From assembly GCA_947259995.1 (NCBI GenBank), contig CAMYOK010000006.1, forward strand, positions 458,600-522,599: a stretch of DNA of 64,000 bases, given 5' to 3'. Both the position numbers and the translations under genes were made by a program. The DNA is from an uncultured Pseudomonadales bacterium. Its GTDB lineage: Bacteria; Pseudomonadota; Gammaproteobacteria; Pseudomonadales; Pseudohongiellaceae. Of the stretch, positions 23,157 through 33,441 are shown one piece after another. Below the pieces are notes generated by a model. The model was not told where the DNA came from, did no database searches, and was given only the letters and a program-made list of their open reading frames with translations. How positions within the stretch are numbered: the first letter of the stretch is position 1; each line of letters starts with the position of its first letter.

Positions 23157-24233
23157 TCAGCGTACCCAACGATAATAAAAAGTGTTGAGGCGATCCTCTT
23201 GTGCGAAGGGCTCCAGTGGCACCATGTCTCGCCCCAGTGCGATGAACTCGGCAAATAAAAACGCATTGCCTATAAGACTCACGTCTAACTCAATTCCTGA
23301 GCCATCTAAAAGCGCGGCAGATACTGTGTCCACCACAGCTAGTGCTTGAATATAGGCGAGCAAATCCACGTAATCTTTAGCGCTATCGATGCTCTCGACT
23401 CGCAGCGTGACCTGCGCGGGGTCTGCCAATTTGATTAGGCCAAAATGGGAGGATAAATTTTGCGTTATGCGATTGAGCGCATTCTCGGCGTAGGCATTCA
23501 AATCGCTTTCGAAGCTGTCGAAAGACTCCACATTGTCTCTGAACAAAAACTGCCATAGTCCAACTAAGTCACCACCGGGAGACTCCAAGACACGGCCACC
23601 CAACACAGCGTCAGCCCCATAGCGTGCGCTGGCCCGACGCAGCGCGTCTTCGTTTAGGCTCCACGCTACATCGATCGGCAGGTTGCGACGGTCTTCTAAG
23701 TCCATCAACGGAAACAGCAAAGGGACACCACGTAGAGCCGAGAACTCGCGCACGATGTCCATGATGGGGTGCTCTGAGTCTGCCCCTAGTAATTCACGAC
23801 GCCCATCTGCACTTTGCACCGAAAGCCATAGCATCACTGCCGGGCGGTTCTGATCCCACACTGGGATACCAGCCGTATTAAGCATGTCATCGACCAGAGA
23901 TCGATCGAAACGCACGCTGATGAAATTACGTTGTTCTAAAGTCCCAGAGCTCGTGCGGTAGCTTACTTCCTGCACATAGCTTTGAGCATCGCGAATGGCC
24001 CGTTGCACTGTCGAGTTACTCAACCAGCGCTCTTCGCCTGTAATCTTGAGGATCACCGCTGCCAGCCCCTCGCGATAGGCGCGGATTCGCTCTGCATCCC
24101 CTTGCCCTGTGACCACAATCTCTTGGTCGTATAGCCCAGTGACAATCAAACCATAGGACAAAGAACTCGCGCCTAAACACAGTAGTAGGCACAGAGTACG
24201 TAAATAGAGTTGCGAGTTCACAAAAAGATTCAT
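23157..24233 (-). CDS. DUF2066 exported protein
   Basis: A periplasmic or envelope protein of about 358 residues from the ATG at 24231-24233. That start gives a clean signal peptide (LRTLCLLLCLGASSLSYG) followed by the family strand TGLYDQEIVVTGQGDAER. Earlier in-frame starts reach 24329 and would put a basic Arg-rich segment in front. The DUF2066 region runs to about residue 280 of the long form. Function is unknown. Upstream of hda; the perM-type gene often found between them is absent. Divergent from purM across about 190 bp. Confidence 0.82.
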   Translation of the reverse strand: MNLFVNSQLYLRTLCLLLCLGASSLSYGLIVTGLYDQEIVVTGQGDAERIRAYREGLAAVILKITGEERWLSNSTVQRAIRDAQSYVQEVSYRTSSGTLEQRNFISVRFDRSLVDDMLNTAGIPVWDQNRPAVMLWLSVQSADGRRELLGADSEHPIMDIVREFSALRGVPLLFPLMDLEDRRNLPIDVAWSLNEDALRRASARYGADAVLGGRVLESPGGDLVGLWQFLFRDNVESFDSFESDLNAYAENALNRITQNLSSHFGLIKLADPAQVTLRVESIDSAKDYVDLLAYIQALAVVDTVSAALLDGSGIELDVSLIGNAFLFAEFIALGRDMVPLEPFAQEDRLNTFYYRWVR

Positions 24234-24423
24234 GCCGCGCATCATACCCGATCTACGGCGCCTTGACACGTAGAGACGACGGGCCATGGGGCGAAAATCG
24301 CTAGCATCGCAACTTGCCTTAGTTTGCACAAATTTTCAGCGAAAATGCTCGAAGTAATACCCTGAAAAGCTCGTAACTGATAGAATTCACGCTCCTCATG
24401 ACCAGCACACGGACCTCTCCTTC

Positions 24424-25491
24424 ATGACACAATCTGCAGATCAAGCCAATAAGCCCTCCCTTAGTTATAAAGACGCCGGTGTAGACATCGATGCGGGAGA
24501 TGCTCTTGTCGAGAAAATCAAATCGGTCACCCAAAAAACCCGTCGCCCAGAAGTACTCTCAGGGCTGGGTGGTTTCGGTGCGCTTTGCGAGATTCCTGAG
24601 GGCTATAAACGACCTGTCCTCGTCTCAGCCACTGACGGCGTAGGCACTAAACTCAAGCTCGCCATCGAAACAGGCAAACATGACACTATTGGTATCGACC
24701 TGGTGGCGATGTGTGTCAACGACCTGATCGTTTGCGGCGCTGAACCACTATTCTTCCTCGACTACTATGCCACTGGCGGCCTTAACATCGACCAAGCGAC
24801 ACAAGTTGTTGAAGGCATCGGTGCAGGCTGTGAGCTGTCGGGCTGTTCATTAATCGGCGGCGAAACTGCCGAGATGCCAGGCATGTACCAAAAAGGCGAC
24901 TATGACCTTGCAGGCTTCTCCGTGGGTGTCGTTGAGAAAGACGAGATTATCGAGAACAAGCACGTTCAGGCCGGCGACAAGCTTATCGGTCTTATGTCCT
25001 CCGGCCCCCATTCCAACGGTTACTCACTAATACGCAAGGTATTGGAAGTCAGCAACACGGCACTGGATGCCGACTTCCAAGGCAAACCAATCGGCGAAGT
25101 CCTGCTCGCCCCGACAGAGATCTACGTGAAAGCGATTCAAGCCTTAAAAGGCAAGGCCACTATTCATGCTCTGGCCCATATCACTGGCGGTGGCATCGTG
25201 GAAAACCTGCCCCGTGTATTGCCAGAGAACACGCAAGCGGTCATCAATCTTGATGCATGGGCACGCCCTGCCATTTTCAATTGGCTGCAAGAGCAAGGCA
25301 ATATTCAAGACTCCGAGATGCTGCGCACATTTAACTGCGGCATCGGCATGATCGTCTGTGTGCCTGCACAAGACTGCGAAGCTGCCTTGGCTATCCTCAA
25401 GCAGCACAATCAAGGAGCCTGCGAGCTCGGCAGCATTCAAGCCGCCGAAGCAGGCGCAAAGCCAGTCGTTTTAGAAGGGTCCCCAAGATGA
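24424..25491 (+). CDS. purM: Phosphoribosylformylglycinamidine cyclo-ligase PurM
   Basis: A 355-residue AIR synthetase, the fifth step of purine synthesis. The N-terminal [20 protein letters not shown] segment is characteristic, as are [13 protein letters not shown] and [12 protein letters not shown]. The glycine-rich [13 protein letters not shown] segment lies near residue 255. The stop overlaps the purN start as ATGA. Confidence 0.97.
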   Translation: MTQSADQANKPSLSYKDAGVDIDAGDALVEKIKSVTQKTRRPEVLSGLGGFGALCEIPEGYKRPVLVSATDGVGTKLKLAIETGKHDTIGIDLVAMCVNDLIVCGAEPLFFLDYYATGGLNIDQATQVVEGIGAGCELSGCSLIGGETAEMPGMYQKGDYDLAGFSVGVVEKDEIIENKHVQAGDKLIGLMSSGPHSNGYSLIRKVLEVSNTALDADFQGKPIGEVLLAPTEIYVKAIQALKGKATIHALAHITGGGIVENLPRVLPENTQAVINLDAWARPAIFNWLQEQGNIQDSEMLRTFNCGIGMIVCVPAQDCEAALAILKQHNQGACELGSIQAAEAGAKPVVLEGSPR

Positions 25492-26135
25492 GTGAGCCCT
25501 GCTCTATTGTTGTTCTGATCTCAGGAAACGGCAGTAATCTTCAGGCCTTGATCGACCACAGCAGCGAAGGCGGTTACAGCATCGCTGCTGTACTGAGCAA
25601 CAAAGCCGATGCCTTTGGTTTGCAACGTGCACGCAAGGCGGGCATCCCTACCCGTGTCGTCGACCATCGGGAATTCAAAGACCGCGAGAGCTTCGATCAA
25701 CGCCTTACGCAAGAGATCGATGAGTTCACCCCCTCTTTAGTTGTTCTAGCCGGTTTCATGCGCATTCTCAGTTCAGCGTTCGTTCAGCATTACGCGGGCA
25801 AAATCCTTAACATTCATCCCTCATTGCTGCCGGCTTACCGAGGCACCCAGACTCATGAACGAGTCCTAGAAGCCGGAGAAAAAGAACACGGAGTGAGTGT
25901 GCATTTTGTAACGGAAGAGCTCGACGGTGGTCCTGTAGTACTACAGAGCGTTGTGCCGGTAGAAGCCGACGATGATCGCGACAGTTTAGCGGCGCGGGTG
26001 TTTGTGCAAGAACACCGCATCTACCCCAAGGCCGTGTCATGGTTCGCCAACGGTCGCTTGAAGATGCAAGATCAGGCGGCCTTCTTCGATGGCACGCGTT
26101 TAGGGGTTCACGGACTAAGAGAAAATAGTGCATGA
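25488..26135 (+). CDS. purN: Phosphoribosylglycinamide formyltransferase PurN
   Basis: A 215-residue folate-dependent GAR transformylase. The phosphate-binding [13 protein letters not shown] loop is at residues 10-22. The catalytic segment [12 protein letters not shown] carries the Asn and His. The later catalytic Asp is in [12 protein letters not shown]. Translation is coupled at both ends: ATGA overlaps with purM before and with the DUF3108 gene after. Confidence 0.97.
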   Translation: MSEPCSIVVLISGNGSNLQALIDHSSEGGYSIAAVLSNKADAFGLQRARKAGIPTRVVDHREFKDRESFDQRLTQEIDEFTPSLVVLAGFMRILSSAFVQHYAGKILNIHPSLLPAYRGTQTHERVLEAGEKEHGVSVHFVTEELDGGPVVLQSVVPVEADDDRDSLAARVFVQEHRIYPKAVSWFANGRLKMQDQAAFFDGTRLGVHGLRENSA

Positions 26136-26857
26136 GAATAGTGTCGACACTGACAGTTTTGAGTTTGCTTTTACTTGGCTCCATTAGCCAAGCCAATGAG
26201 CCGCGCCCGTATGAGGCCGTCTACCAAGCCAAGGCTTTAGGAATATCGGCAACAGCCACTCGGCGTCAAAGCATCAGTGATGAGCAGCAATACACGCTAG
26301 AAAACAAGCTTTCTTTAGTCGTGCTGGGTGCTAATGTGGGCAGCGTGACCGAGACTAGTGAATACCTTTGGAACGACTCGCAGATCGTCCCGCTACATTA
26401 TCGTTATGTGCAAACAGGCATCAGCGCGAGCAATGAAGAAGTGTATTTCGACTGGAACAACGCACAGGCATTCAGCCAAAGCGACGATGAGTCTTGGGAG
26501 ATTGCGCTGAGCAATGGGGTACTGGATAAATTGAGTTTCAGTGTACAACTTGGGCAAGACATCGCCGAGCGTGGCTTAGAAGAATTCAAATACAATATTG
26601 TCGATGAAGACAGCATTGACGAACAACTCTACCGCATCAGTAGCGAAGAAGTGCTCGACACACCACTTGGGCAATTAAACACTATTAAGATCGAACGCGT
26701 TAGAGCTGCCGAGAGTCGCCGTAGAACAACTGTGTGGTTGGCAAAGGATTGGGATTATTTATTGGTACGTTTAGAACAGGTTTCTAGCTCTGGCACCGAA
26801 ACGGAATTATCTTTAGAGTCAGCAACAATGGCCGGCGAAGCAGTCACTGGGCTTTAA
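26132..26857 (+). CDS. DUF3108 exported protein
   Basis: A 241-residue protein with a signal peptide ([20 protein letters not shown], cleavage after SQA). The mature start RPYEAVYQAKALGISATATR and the repeated antiparallel strand pattern fit DUF3108, an envelope family commonly encoded after purN. No enzymatic motif is visible. Its start overlaps the purN stop by four bases. It converges on fleQ with a 3-bp gap, and no clear terminator separates them. Confidence 0.82.
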   Translation: MRIVSTLTVLSLLLLGSISQANEPRPYEAVYQAKALGISATATRRQSISDEQQYTLENKLSLVVLGANVGSVTETSEYLWNDSQIVPLHYRYVQTGISASNEEVYFDWNNAQAFSQSDDESWEIALSNGVLDKLSFSVQLGQDIAERGLEEFKYNIVDEDSIDEQLYRISSEEVLDTPLGQLNTIKIERVRAAESRRRTTVWLAKDWDYLLVRLEQVSSSGTETELSLESATMAGEAVTGL

Positions 26858-26860
26858 GCC

Positions 26861-28357
26861 TTACTCATCGTCTTCATTTTTACGCTGCATATCATATTTA
26901 CGCATCTTCTCGACTAAGGTCGTACGCCGAATATTCAAGCGATCGGCCGCACGTGCTACTACCCCGCCACAATCATTAAGCGCCTGCTCAATTAGATCCC
27001 GCTCTAAATTGGCGAGATACTCTTTCAAGTCCAAACCATTTAACGGTAAAAGCGCCTGAGCCGGGGCAACGTTTTTCGCAGCGTTTGCACTAATGTCTTG
27101 AACAGGCGGTTCATGATCGGGCAGCGATTTAAGCGTCGCGATTTCCTCTTCTTCTAAATGCCTGAACTTCATCGGCAAGTCGTTCACACCAACAATGCCA
27201 TGTGGATGCAAGATCGCCATGCGCTCAACTAAGTTTGCGAGCTCACGCACATTGCCGGGCCAAGGATGACGACACAGTGATTCAATGGCACTGCTGTTGA
27301 AGCGGACCGAGCCACGTTTTTCACTTTCTAGACGGCTGATCAACTCATTCAACAAATAAGGAATGTCTTCTGAGCGTTCGCGCAGTGATGGCATCTCGAT
27401 CGGGAATACGTTCACACGGTAATACAGATCCTGGCGAAAGGTGCCGACTTCGATCATGTCCTCGAGATTCTTATGGGTAGCGGCAAAAATTCGCACATCG
27501 GTTTGCAGCGTACGCGTGCCCCCCACGCGTTCATAATTATGCTCTTGCAATACCCGTAGAAGTTTTACTTGCATTGGTAGAGGCATATCACCGATTTCAT
27601 CTAGAAACAGTGTCCCGCCCTCGGCCATTTCGAAGCGTCCGATACGGGTTGAAATAGCGCCAGTGAACGCGCCTTTTTCATGCCCGAACAATTCGCTTTC
27701 TAATAAATCAGGCGGTATGGCACCGCAGTTGATTGGCACGAAGGGTTTGTGCGCGCGTTGCGAGTTCATATGCAAATTTCTTGCGACGACCTCTTTGCCT
27801 GTACCCGACTCGCCAGTGATGAGAATCGTAACTTCTTTATCAGCCACCTGCCCCATGACGTTGCGAATCTTCTGCACCTCGGCGCTATTGCCCACAAGGC
27901 TACGAAACATATTGTAGTCACGAACACTATTACTCTCTTGTAGACGAATATAGTATTGCCGATAGACTTCTGCTTTATGCAAGGCATCCAAAACCGGTTG
28001 ATGGCTTAAGGGGTAAGGAATAATAGCGGTAATGAGGCTGTGTAGGGACTCTGGCAATGATTTGCCTTGCCCTTCTAAGTCTAAAAGGACAACGGGTATC
28101 CCTTGATCTAACTCGCCTATCGCCGTGACGAGCGCGACGAGTTCGTCTTCGGCATAGGAGCTGAGCAATGCTAGTTTGATCGAAAGAGGCGATTCGAACT
28201 GAGTGCTAACGATATCTTGCCAGTTAGCAAGGCTGGCAAATTCGACGGTTTCGCCCAAAAAAGCCAATACGATTTGAAGGTCTTGGCAGGACTGTTTATC
28301 GTCATCAATTAATAGGATTTTCCCTTGATCGGCGATATTCAAAGTAGGCGGTTCCAT
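26861..28357 (-). CDS. fleQ: Flagellar master regulator FleQ/FlrA (sigma-54 activator)
   Basis: A 498-residue enhancer-binding protein at the top of the polar flagellar cascade. The N-terminal receiver-like FleQ domain (about 14-125, starting ILLIDDDKQS) is followed by an AAA+ domain with Walker A GESGTGKE (182-189), sigma-54 contact loop GAFTGA (229-234) and Walker B LFLDEIGD (250-257). A Fis-type helix-turn-helix ends the protein (GGVVARAADRLNIRRTTLVE). Its AAA+ domain in related species also binds c-di-GMP; the residues cannot be checked here. It sits downstream of fliS, as in Pseudomonas, but fleSR are not adjacent. Confidence 0.95.
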   Translation of the reverse strand: MEPPTLNIADQGKILLIDDDKQSCQDLQIVLAFLGETVEFASLANWQDIVSTQFESPLSIKLALLSSYAEDELVALVTAIGELDQGIPVVLLDLEGQGKSLPESLHSLITAIIPYPLSHQPVLDALHKAEVYRQYYIRLQESNSVRDYNMFRSLVGNSAEVQKIRNVMGQVADKEVTILITGESGTGKEVVARNLHMNSQRAHKPFVPINCGAIPPDLLESELFGHEKGAFTGAISTRIGRFEMAEGGTLFLDEIGDMPLPMQVKLLRVLQEHNYERVGGTRTLQTDVRIFAATHKNLEDMIEVGTFRQDLYYRVNVFPIEMPSLRERSEDIPYLLNELISRLESEKRGSVRFNSSAIESLCRHPWPGNVRELANLVERMAILHPHGIVGVNDLPMKFRHLEEEEIATLKSLPDHEPPVQDISANAAKNVAPAQALLPLNGLDLKEYLANLERDLIEQALNDCGGVVARAADRLNIRRTTLVEKMRKYDMQRKNEDDE

Positions 28358-28454
28358 CTATAGCAAGTTCGACAATTTCTATGAACAATAAATGACGACG
28401 ACCTAACGCCGTCATCTATCGACACTTGCGATGATTAGACAACGCCCGTCGTCA

Positions 28455-28883
28455 TTAGTCAATCGAGAGCTCATCCTCTTCGAACTCTGATGTCACCGGT
28501 GCAGGGGCGATCGCATCCCAACCGTCTTTGATTGTAAGGAGCAAATCCGACACTTCATCTAGTAAATCAGAATCATTCTTAACATTGGCTTCAAGCAGGC
28601 GGCGCTGCATATAGTCATAGAGGCTGTCCAAGTTACCAGTGATCTGCTCGTCGGCATTGGTATCGAGACTGTCTTGTAGGCCACCAATAATTGAGACCGC
28701 TTTGCCGATCATCACGCCTTTTTGTGCCACGTCATTACGGGCCATAGCGCCTTTCGCTTGCGACAAACGCTCCAGGGCGCCATTGAGCAGCATCTGAATT
28801 AGCTGATGCGGGCTAGCCCCTTCGAGTGCACTTTCGGTATTGATGCGTTTGTATTGCGCTAATGCGCTTTGAGCTGCGTACAT
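28455..28883 (-). CDS. fliS: Flagellin export chaperone FliS
   Basis: A 142-residue cytoplasmic chaperone that holds flagellin unfolded before export. The ATG at 28881-28883 is preceded by GGAGAG and gives the standard MYAAQSALAQY start, placing the Tyr-containing N-terminal motif as in FliS. GASPHQLIQMLLNGALERL is the conserved second-helix region. The acidic C-terminal tail (EFEEDELSID) is longer than usual. It follows fliD by 55 bp. Confidence 0.94.
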   Translation of the reverse strand: MYAAQSALAQYKRINTESALEGASPHQLIQMLLNGALERLSQAKGAMARNDVAQKGVMIGKAVSIIGGLQDSLDTNADEQITGNLDSLYDYMQRRLLEANVKNDSDLLDEVSDLLLTIKDGWDAIAPAPVTSEFEEDELSID

Positions 28884-28938
28884 ATTTCTCTCCAATTGTC
28901 CTAATTAACCATAAAAAATAGTAAAAATCTGCTCTTTG

Positions 28939-31900
28939 TTAGTCATTCGAGGTTCCGCTCGCCAAAGCCTCTAGCGCCGCTAATTGCGAGGTAAGAAAAT
29001 CTGCTGTCGAGTTGAGCTGGGAAATGATGATGTCGTTCGCCAAGAAAGATGTGCGCAAGCGCTCCTCTGAGCGCGCAATTCGCTCTTCAAGCGCCGTCCT
29101 ACTCTCGGCAATACTTTCAAGCTCGGTCGTCAAGGTGCTGGTGCGAGTCGAGAACAGCCCCCCCGTATCAAGAAAGGTATCCATCAAAACACTTAGGTCC
29201 TCGGCGATCCCTTTGATATAACTCACAGAGCCGCGCGAGCCCAGTTCGCCTCCAGTCACTGTAAGGCGAATACCTGCGGCATCGTCGGCATCACCGGAAG
29301 CGTTAGTGCCAGACCTACCGGCAGCCCCTGCGCCTGTGGCAAAACCAAAAATACCAGCCGCATTGCCACTCAAGCTATTCACCAATACCTTCGATGAAGA
29401 ACCAGTGCTATTAGAGATAATGCCAAACCCACCGGTATTGGTATCGTATTCCACCGTCACCGAGACACCAGCGGCGAGCAATGAAGGGCTGTTGTTGATT
29501 GCCGTCTGCATTGATGACGCCACAGCTATTGGGTCTGTATTGCTGATGGTGCCAAGGGTGATCGAGTCACTGAGGATGCCATCGACATTTAAGGTAAACG
29601 TATCAGACACAGAACTAGTGCTGAGATCGCCGGCGGCGACATTGAGATAGAAGCCAGGATCAGCAGCAATATTGCCGGAACCGGCGATAAGCGTCTGCCC
29701 TATTCCATTCGCTTCGACGCCGTTGATTGTGCCTTTAACATTAACGCCATCAATCGAAGACTCGCGCGGACTAAAGCCAGTAAAAAAACCAAGTTTATTA
29801 CCCGCATTGGTCGAAACACTGCTCATTGTAATCAAGTCAGAAACATCATCCGTTGAAAAAACGAAGCGACCTAGCTCAGTATCTGCATCATATTCATAAG
29901 AAACGGTGACGGTAAGTGCATCCTCACCAATACTGTTTGCTTGTGCGATAGCAAGACCATCAAGACCTGTTACTGTTTGTAGCGATAAACCTAGCTCATC
30001 AGTCGCTGCAACATTTACCGATGTCACTTCAATCTGCGTTCCAGCTCCTGTACCCGAGGAATAAGTGAATACCAGCTTGTCACTACCATCTAAGGTTGCA
30101 GTGACTTGCTCGTCTAGCCCCGCGCTAACCAAAGCATTCTGAACTTTTAACAAGGTATCTGCTGCATCTGTCGTTGCCGTACTTACCGTAACAGCGACAG
30201 GCCCAACCCCATCGATATCCAGTTCAAAAACGGCACTGCTTGAAGAAAAATCGAATCCTCCTGCATCCACGGCAGTGCCTGCTGTAAGCGTTGCCGGCGT
30301 TCCATCTTGTGTCACTTGAATCTGGCTGCTTGCCCCTGTCGCCACAGTTTCAAAGTAAATTTTGTTACTTCCATCTAATCGCGCCGTCACCAAACCATTC
30401 AAAGCACTGGCATCAATAGCGTCTTGAACAGCAGCCAGAGTATTTTCAATAGTGCCTGGTGTCTCTCCACCAAAAGAAACCGAGCTAGCGTCACCGTTGA
30501 TTACAATCTGTGTCTCACTGCTACCATTATCTAAGCTCAACGAAATCGACAAATTTGTTGTAGCGAAATCTTGCCCTGCTGTTAACACATCACCCACGCT
30601 TGTCTGCGCAGCCGAAGCAGCAAACTCTGGATCATTATTAATCTGGGAACTTATCGCCGTTATTAGATCATCAGGGCTGTTGTAACTTACGGGCGAACCG
30701 CTACTCCCTGGGATAGTCAACACGCTGCTACTTACCGAGTTAACAGAAAACACAAAGCTAGTGTCCGCATTGAGCAACACCGCATCGTCAAAATTTTCGC
30801 TCGACAGTCCAGTAGGGGTACTTAGACCTCCCAATTGATTTCCTAAAGCATCTCCTTGAAAGGGAGAGGTCAAACCCAACACATTGGCCATGCCATCTTC
30901 TACAGTAACAAAGCCAAAGTTTGAACTTGAACCATATGTGTTAGAGGCCATTTCGAAACGATTTTCACTACTGTTGTAGGTCACTGCAACACGGAAGTTA
31001 TTGCTAGTATAGTCGGCGTTGGAATTTATTCGAGTTTGGATATGTGCGGCCAGGTCTTCCGCGGTGCTGTAAGTACCTTGTACTAAGCTAATATCTGCTG
31101 ACACATCATTCAAAAGCGCCGTGAATTGGTCATTATCGGCATCGATAACGATATTGCCTAAAGCTAGATCATCAACAGAGCGCCCCACATAGGATCCAGT
31201 TGTCGCTAGCTGCGTAATCTCCACATCATAAGTACCTGGCTTCGTTGCCGTGCTAGCACTTGAATAGCTAATAAGGCTGTCCGAAGCTGCCCCACTGGTG
31301 GCGAACATCGAGAGAATATCAGTTGAGTTTTCGCTGAACTTAGTCGCGAATTTAGCGCTATCAAAACTCAACATATAACTATTGTTTTGATTGGTCGTAA
31401 TCCCGATCTCAGATAAAGAACGAACGCTACCCGTAAGTCCAGTTACTGATTTTCGTAAAATAGAATTAATTTCGGAAATTGCTAAGCGTAGAGTGGAGTC
31501 GCCTGTCAGCAAGCTTCCCTGTCCATTCTCACCAGCGCTTGAATCAAACGCGGTCAGCTCGTCTGAGATAGACTTAAGCGAATTATAACTCGCGACAAAT
31601 TCTTCTAATTTTGTCGATATCGATGAGGAATCTTTACTAACCGAAAGTGTTACTGGGCCAGCCGTGACACCTTTTAGATTCATGGTGGTGCCAGTGATCA
31701 CTCCGGTAACTAAATTAGTTGATCGATTTATCAATAGGCCATTGACGGTAAATAGTGCATTCTGCGCGGCGATAGTTTCGGTAAGCCGTACAGATCCTTC
31801 AACTACCCCTTCGCTATCATCTAAACCAAAACCATCTAAGCCATCGACATCCGCCACCGCTAAACCTAATTCAGCCGTAGCTCCCGTACCAGTAGAGTTT

Positions 31901-33162
31901 AGATTCGATATCTGAATACTACTAGTAGCACCTGCAGTGGCACGAGTGAATATCAGCTCATCGTCATCATTAAGGCTAGCAACAACATCGCCGTCTAGCC
32001 CCGCATTCGCGAGTTCGGTATTGATAAGATCAACGGTTTCTTGTCGCGTCGCGGTGACAGTGTTCAGGGTAATGGTTTGCGCCGCACCACCATCGACGGC
32101 GATATCAAAAGTGGCGTTGTTCGCGGAGAAATCGAAACCATCACTAAGTGCCCCTACCCCACTGACAGCGGCCGCAGCCCCATCCGTCAATACTTCTAAC
32201 TCTTGGTCGAACCCTGTCGCCGCCGTTTCAAAATACAGTCGATCACCCTCTGACTTCGCAACGACATCACCAGCTGTAAAACCAGCCGCCGCCAGTTCGG
32301 TATCAAGAGCCGATTGCACCGCGGCTAGGACGTCTTCTGTCGTGGATATACTGCCGTTCGAGGGAACTGTGACATTCATACTCGTGCCTTGATAGGCAAG
32401 TGTAAATGCAAGGCTATCAGTATCGAGCCCCCCCCCTGTCGAAATATCTAATGTGCTAATTGCTGTGGTAGCCGCTAGGGTAGCGTTCTGACTAGTCACG
32501 TTATAGTTGAGTGCTTTTAAACTATCAGTGCCTGAGGCAGTAATTTCAATACTATTATCGGCCCCGCTATTTTTGCCGCTAAATACCAAGCGATAACCAC
32601 TACCGTCGTCGACAATACTCGCTTGCACACCAAAATCAGCCTTGTTAACAGCGTCACGAATGCCAGTAAGGGTATTGTTAGCAGAGGATATGATTATCGT
32701 TTTCGATGTAGCATCGGCATTGAGCTCAAAACTGTCATAACTCCCACTCTCGCCATAGGTAGTCGTGCCAAACCGAAAGTTCAGCACTCCAGTCCCAACA
32801 GTACTTGTAAGCTCTTCATAAGCGCCGCTAGCGATGGAATGGGCTTGAGCTAATTGACTGACGTTAACAGTATAACTGCCAGCGGCCGCTAAGCTACTAG
32901 CAGTCCCTGTGACAGTCGCGTCATTGGTGCTACTTACAGTATTGGCGTTAAAAGTCGAAGGGAGCTTGAGTGACTGCAACACAGTATCAAAGGATGACAA
33001 TGCACTAGTGACCTCGCCATAGGCTGAAATCTTCGCCTCCGCAATGGCCTGTTTATTGTCCAGCCGCGCTTCAACCGGTGCGCGCTCCGCTTCAATAATT
33101 TGTTCCACAAGATCAGAGGTCAGTAGACCTGATCCTACACCCAGTGACTGAATAGAGGCCAT
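28939..33162 (-). CDS. fliD: Flagellar filament cap FliD, giant form
   Basis: About 1407 residues from the ATG at 33160-33162 (GGAG just upstream), against 450-650 for most FliD proteins. The N-terminal FliD domain is SIQSLGVGSGLLTSDLVEQI. The FliD_C region starts near residue 470 (FTVNGLLINRSTNLVTGVI), then is split: a second block with SSIDGVNVKGTINGVEANGI lies near residue 1135, and the coiled C-terminal helix (ESRTALEERIARSEERLR) ends the protein. In between and before are at least five beta-rich modules (for example near 253-350, 343-435, 870-955, 970-1045 and 1185-1260) with the pattern DFS..x..F.I.VDG...x.ITL, then an I-Q/N-x-x-L helix. It should cap the filament and fold flagellin monomers. 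Confidence 0.93.
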   Translation of the reverse strand: MASIQSLGVGSGLLTSDLVEQIIEAERAPVEARLDNKQAIAEAKISAYGEVTSALSSFDTVLQSLKLPSTFNANTVSSTNDATVTGTASSLAAAGSYTVNVSQLAQAHSIASGAYEELTSTVGTGVLNFRFGTTTYGESGSYDSFELNADATSKTIIISSANNTLTGIRDAVNKADFGVQASIVDDGSGYRLVFSGKNSGADNSIEITASGTDSLKALNYNVTSQNATLAATTAISTLDISTGGGLDTDSLAFTLAYQGTSMNVTVPSNGSISTTEDVLAAVQSALDTELAAAGFTAGDVVAKSEGDRLYFETAATGFDQELEVLTDGAAAAVSGVGALSDGFDFSANNATFDIAVDGGAAQTITLNTVTATRQETVDLINTELANAGLDGDVVASLNDDDELIFTRATAGATSSIQISNLNSTGTGATAELGLAVADVDGLDGFGLDDSEGVVEGSVRLTETIAAQNALFTVNGLLINRSTNLVTGVITGTTMNLKGVTAGPVTLSVSKDSSSISTKLEEFVASYNSLKSISDELTAFDSSAGENGQGSLLTGDSTLRLAISEINSILRKSVTGLTGSVRSLSEIGITTNQNNSYMLSFDSAKFATKFSENSTDILSMFATSGAASDSLISYSSASTATKPGTYDVEITQLATTGSYVGRSVDDLALGNIVIDADNDQFTALLNDVSADISLVQGTYSTAEDLAAHIQTRINSNADYTSNNFRVAVTYNSSENRFEMASNTYGSSSNFGFVTVEDGMANVLGLTSPFQGDALGNQLGGLSTPTGLSSENFDDAVLLNADTSFVFSVNSVSSSVLTIPGSSGSPVSYNSPDDLITAISSQINNDPEFAASAAQTSVGDVLTAGQDFATTNLSISLSLDNGSSETQIVINGDASSVSFGGETPGTIENTLAAVQDAIDASALNGLVTARLDGSNKIYFETVATGASSQIQVTQDGTPATLTAGTAVDAGGFDFSSSSAVFELDIDGVGPVAVTVSTATTDAADTLLKVQNALVSAGLDEQVTATLDGSDKLVFTYSSGTGAGTQIEVTSVNVAATDELGLSLQTVTGLDGLAIAQANSIGEDALTVTVSYEYDADTELGRFVFSTDDVSDLITMSSVSTNAGNKLGFFTGFSPRESSIDGVNVKGTINGVEANGIGQTLIAGSGNIAADPGFYLNVAAGDLSTSSVSDTFTLNVDGILSDSITLGTISNTDPIAVASSMQTAINNSPSLLAAGVSVTVEYDTNTGGFGIISNSTGSSSKVLVNSLSGNAAGIFGFATGAGAAGRSGTNASGDADDAAGIRLTVTGGELGSRGSVSYIKGIAEDLSVLMDTFLDTGGLFSTRTSTLTTELESIAESRTALEERIARSEERLRTSFLANDIIISQLNSTADFLTSQLAALEALASGTSND

Positions 33163-33243
33163 GCATGCTCCAAGAGCGAATTCGGTAGACGGTTTTGTCG
33201 GTGGCAATAAAGTGACCTTGCACACCACAGTTCCCATGACTAA

Positions 33244-33259
33244 TTCAAGTTATGTGCCA
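33244..33259 (-). promoter_or_regulatory. Sigma-54 promoter candidate for fliD
   Basis: On the minus strand TGGCACA-N4-TTGAA reads as a -24/-12 element with one mismatch in the -12 box (consensus TTGCA/T), 82 bp before the fliD ATG. The rest of the 279-bp fliD/MOSC gap holds nothing else that is clear. Confidence 0.5.
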
Positions 33260-33441
33260 AATCTTATAAATTTGTGCAAGCACCTGTCTTCTATAGAGTT
33301 TATCGGCTGGACTGGGGGTTTCTTGATCTTATTTAGAGCATGGCTTTGCCTCGTTCGGCAAACGCTTGCCGCAAACTTTTGCGTTGCGAGCCTAGGCACC
33401 TTATTCTGTGTGCCCACACAAGTAGCTCATAGGAACAAACC

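Noticed and set aside
23157..24329. Longest reading of the DUF2066 gene
   Set aside because: The first 32 residues are basic and would precede a complete signal peptide that begins at 24233; the shorter start is more likely.
31937..32392. Long plus-strand open frame opposite fliD (about 150 codons), with many similar ones opposite flgE, flgK and fliC
   Set aside because: They are antisense shadows caused by the Ala/Thr/Ser/Gly-rich repeats; they lack ribosome sites, start far from promoters and have Val/Ser/Pro-biased composition typical of reverse frames.
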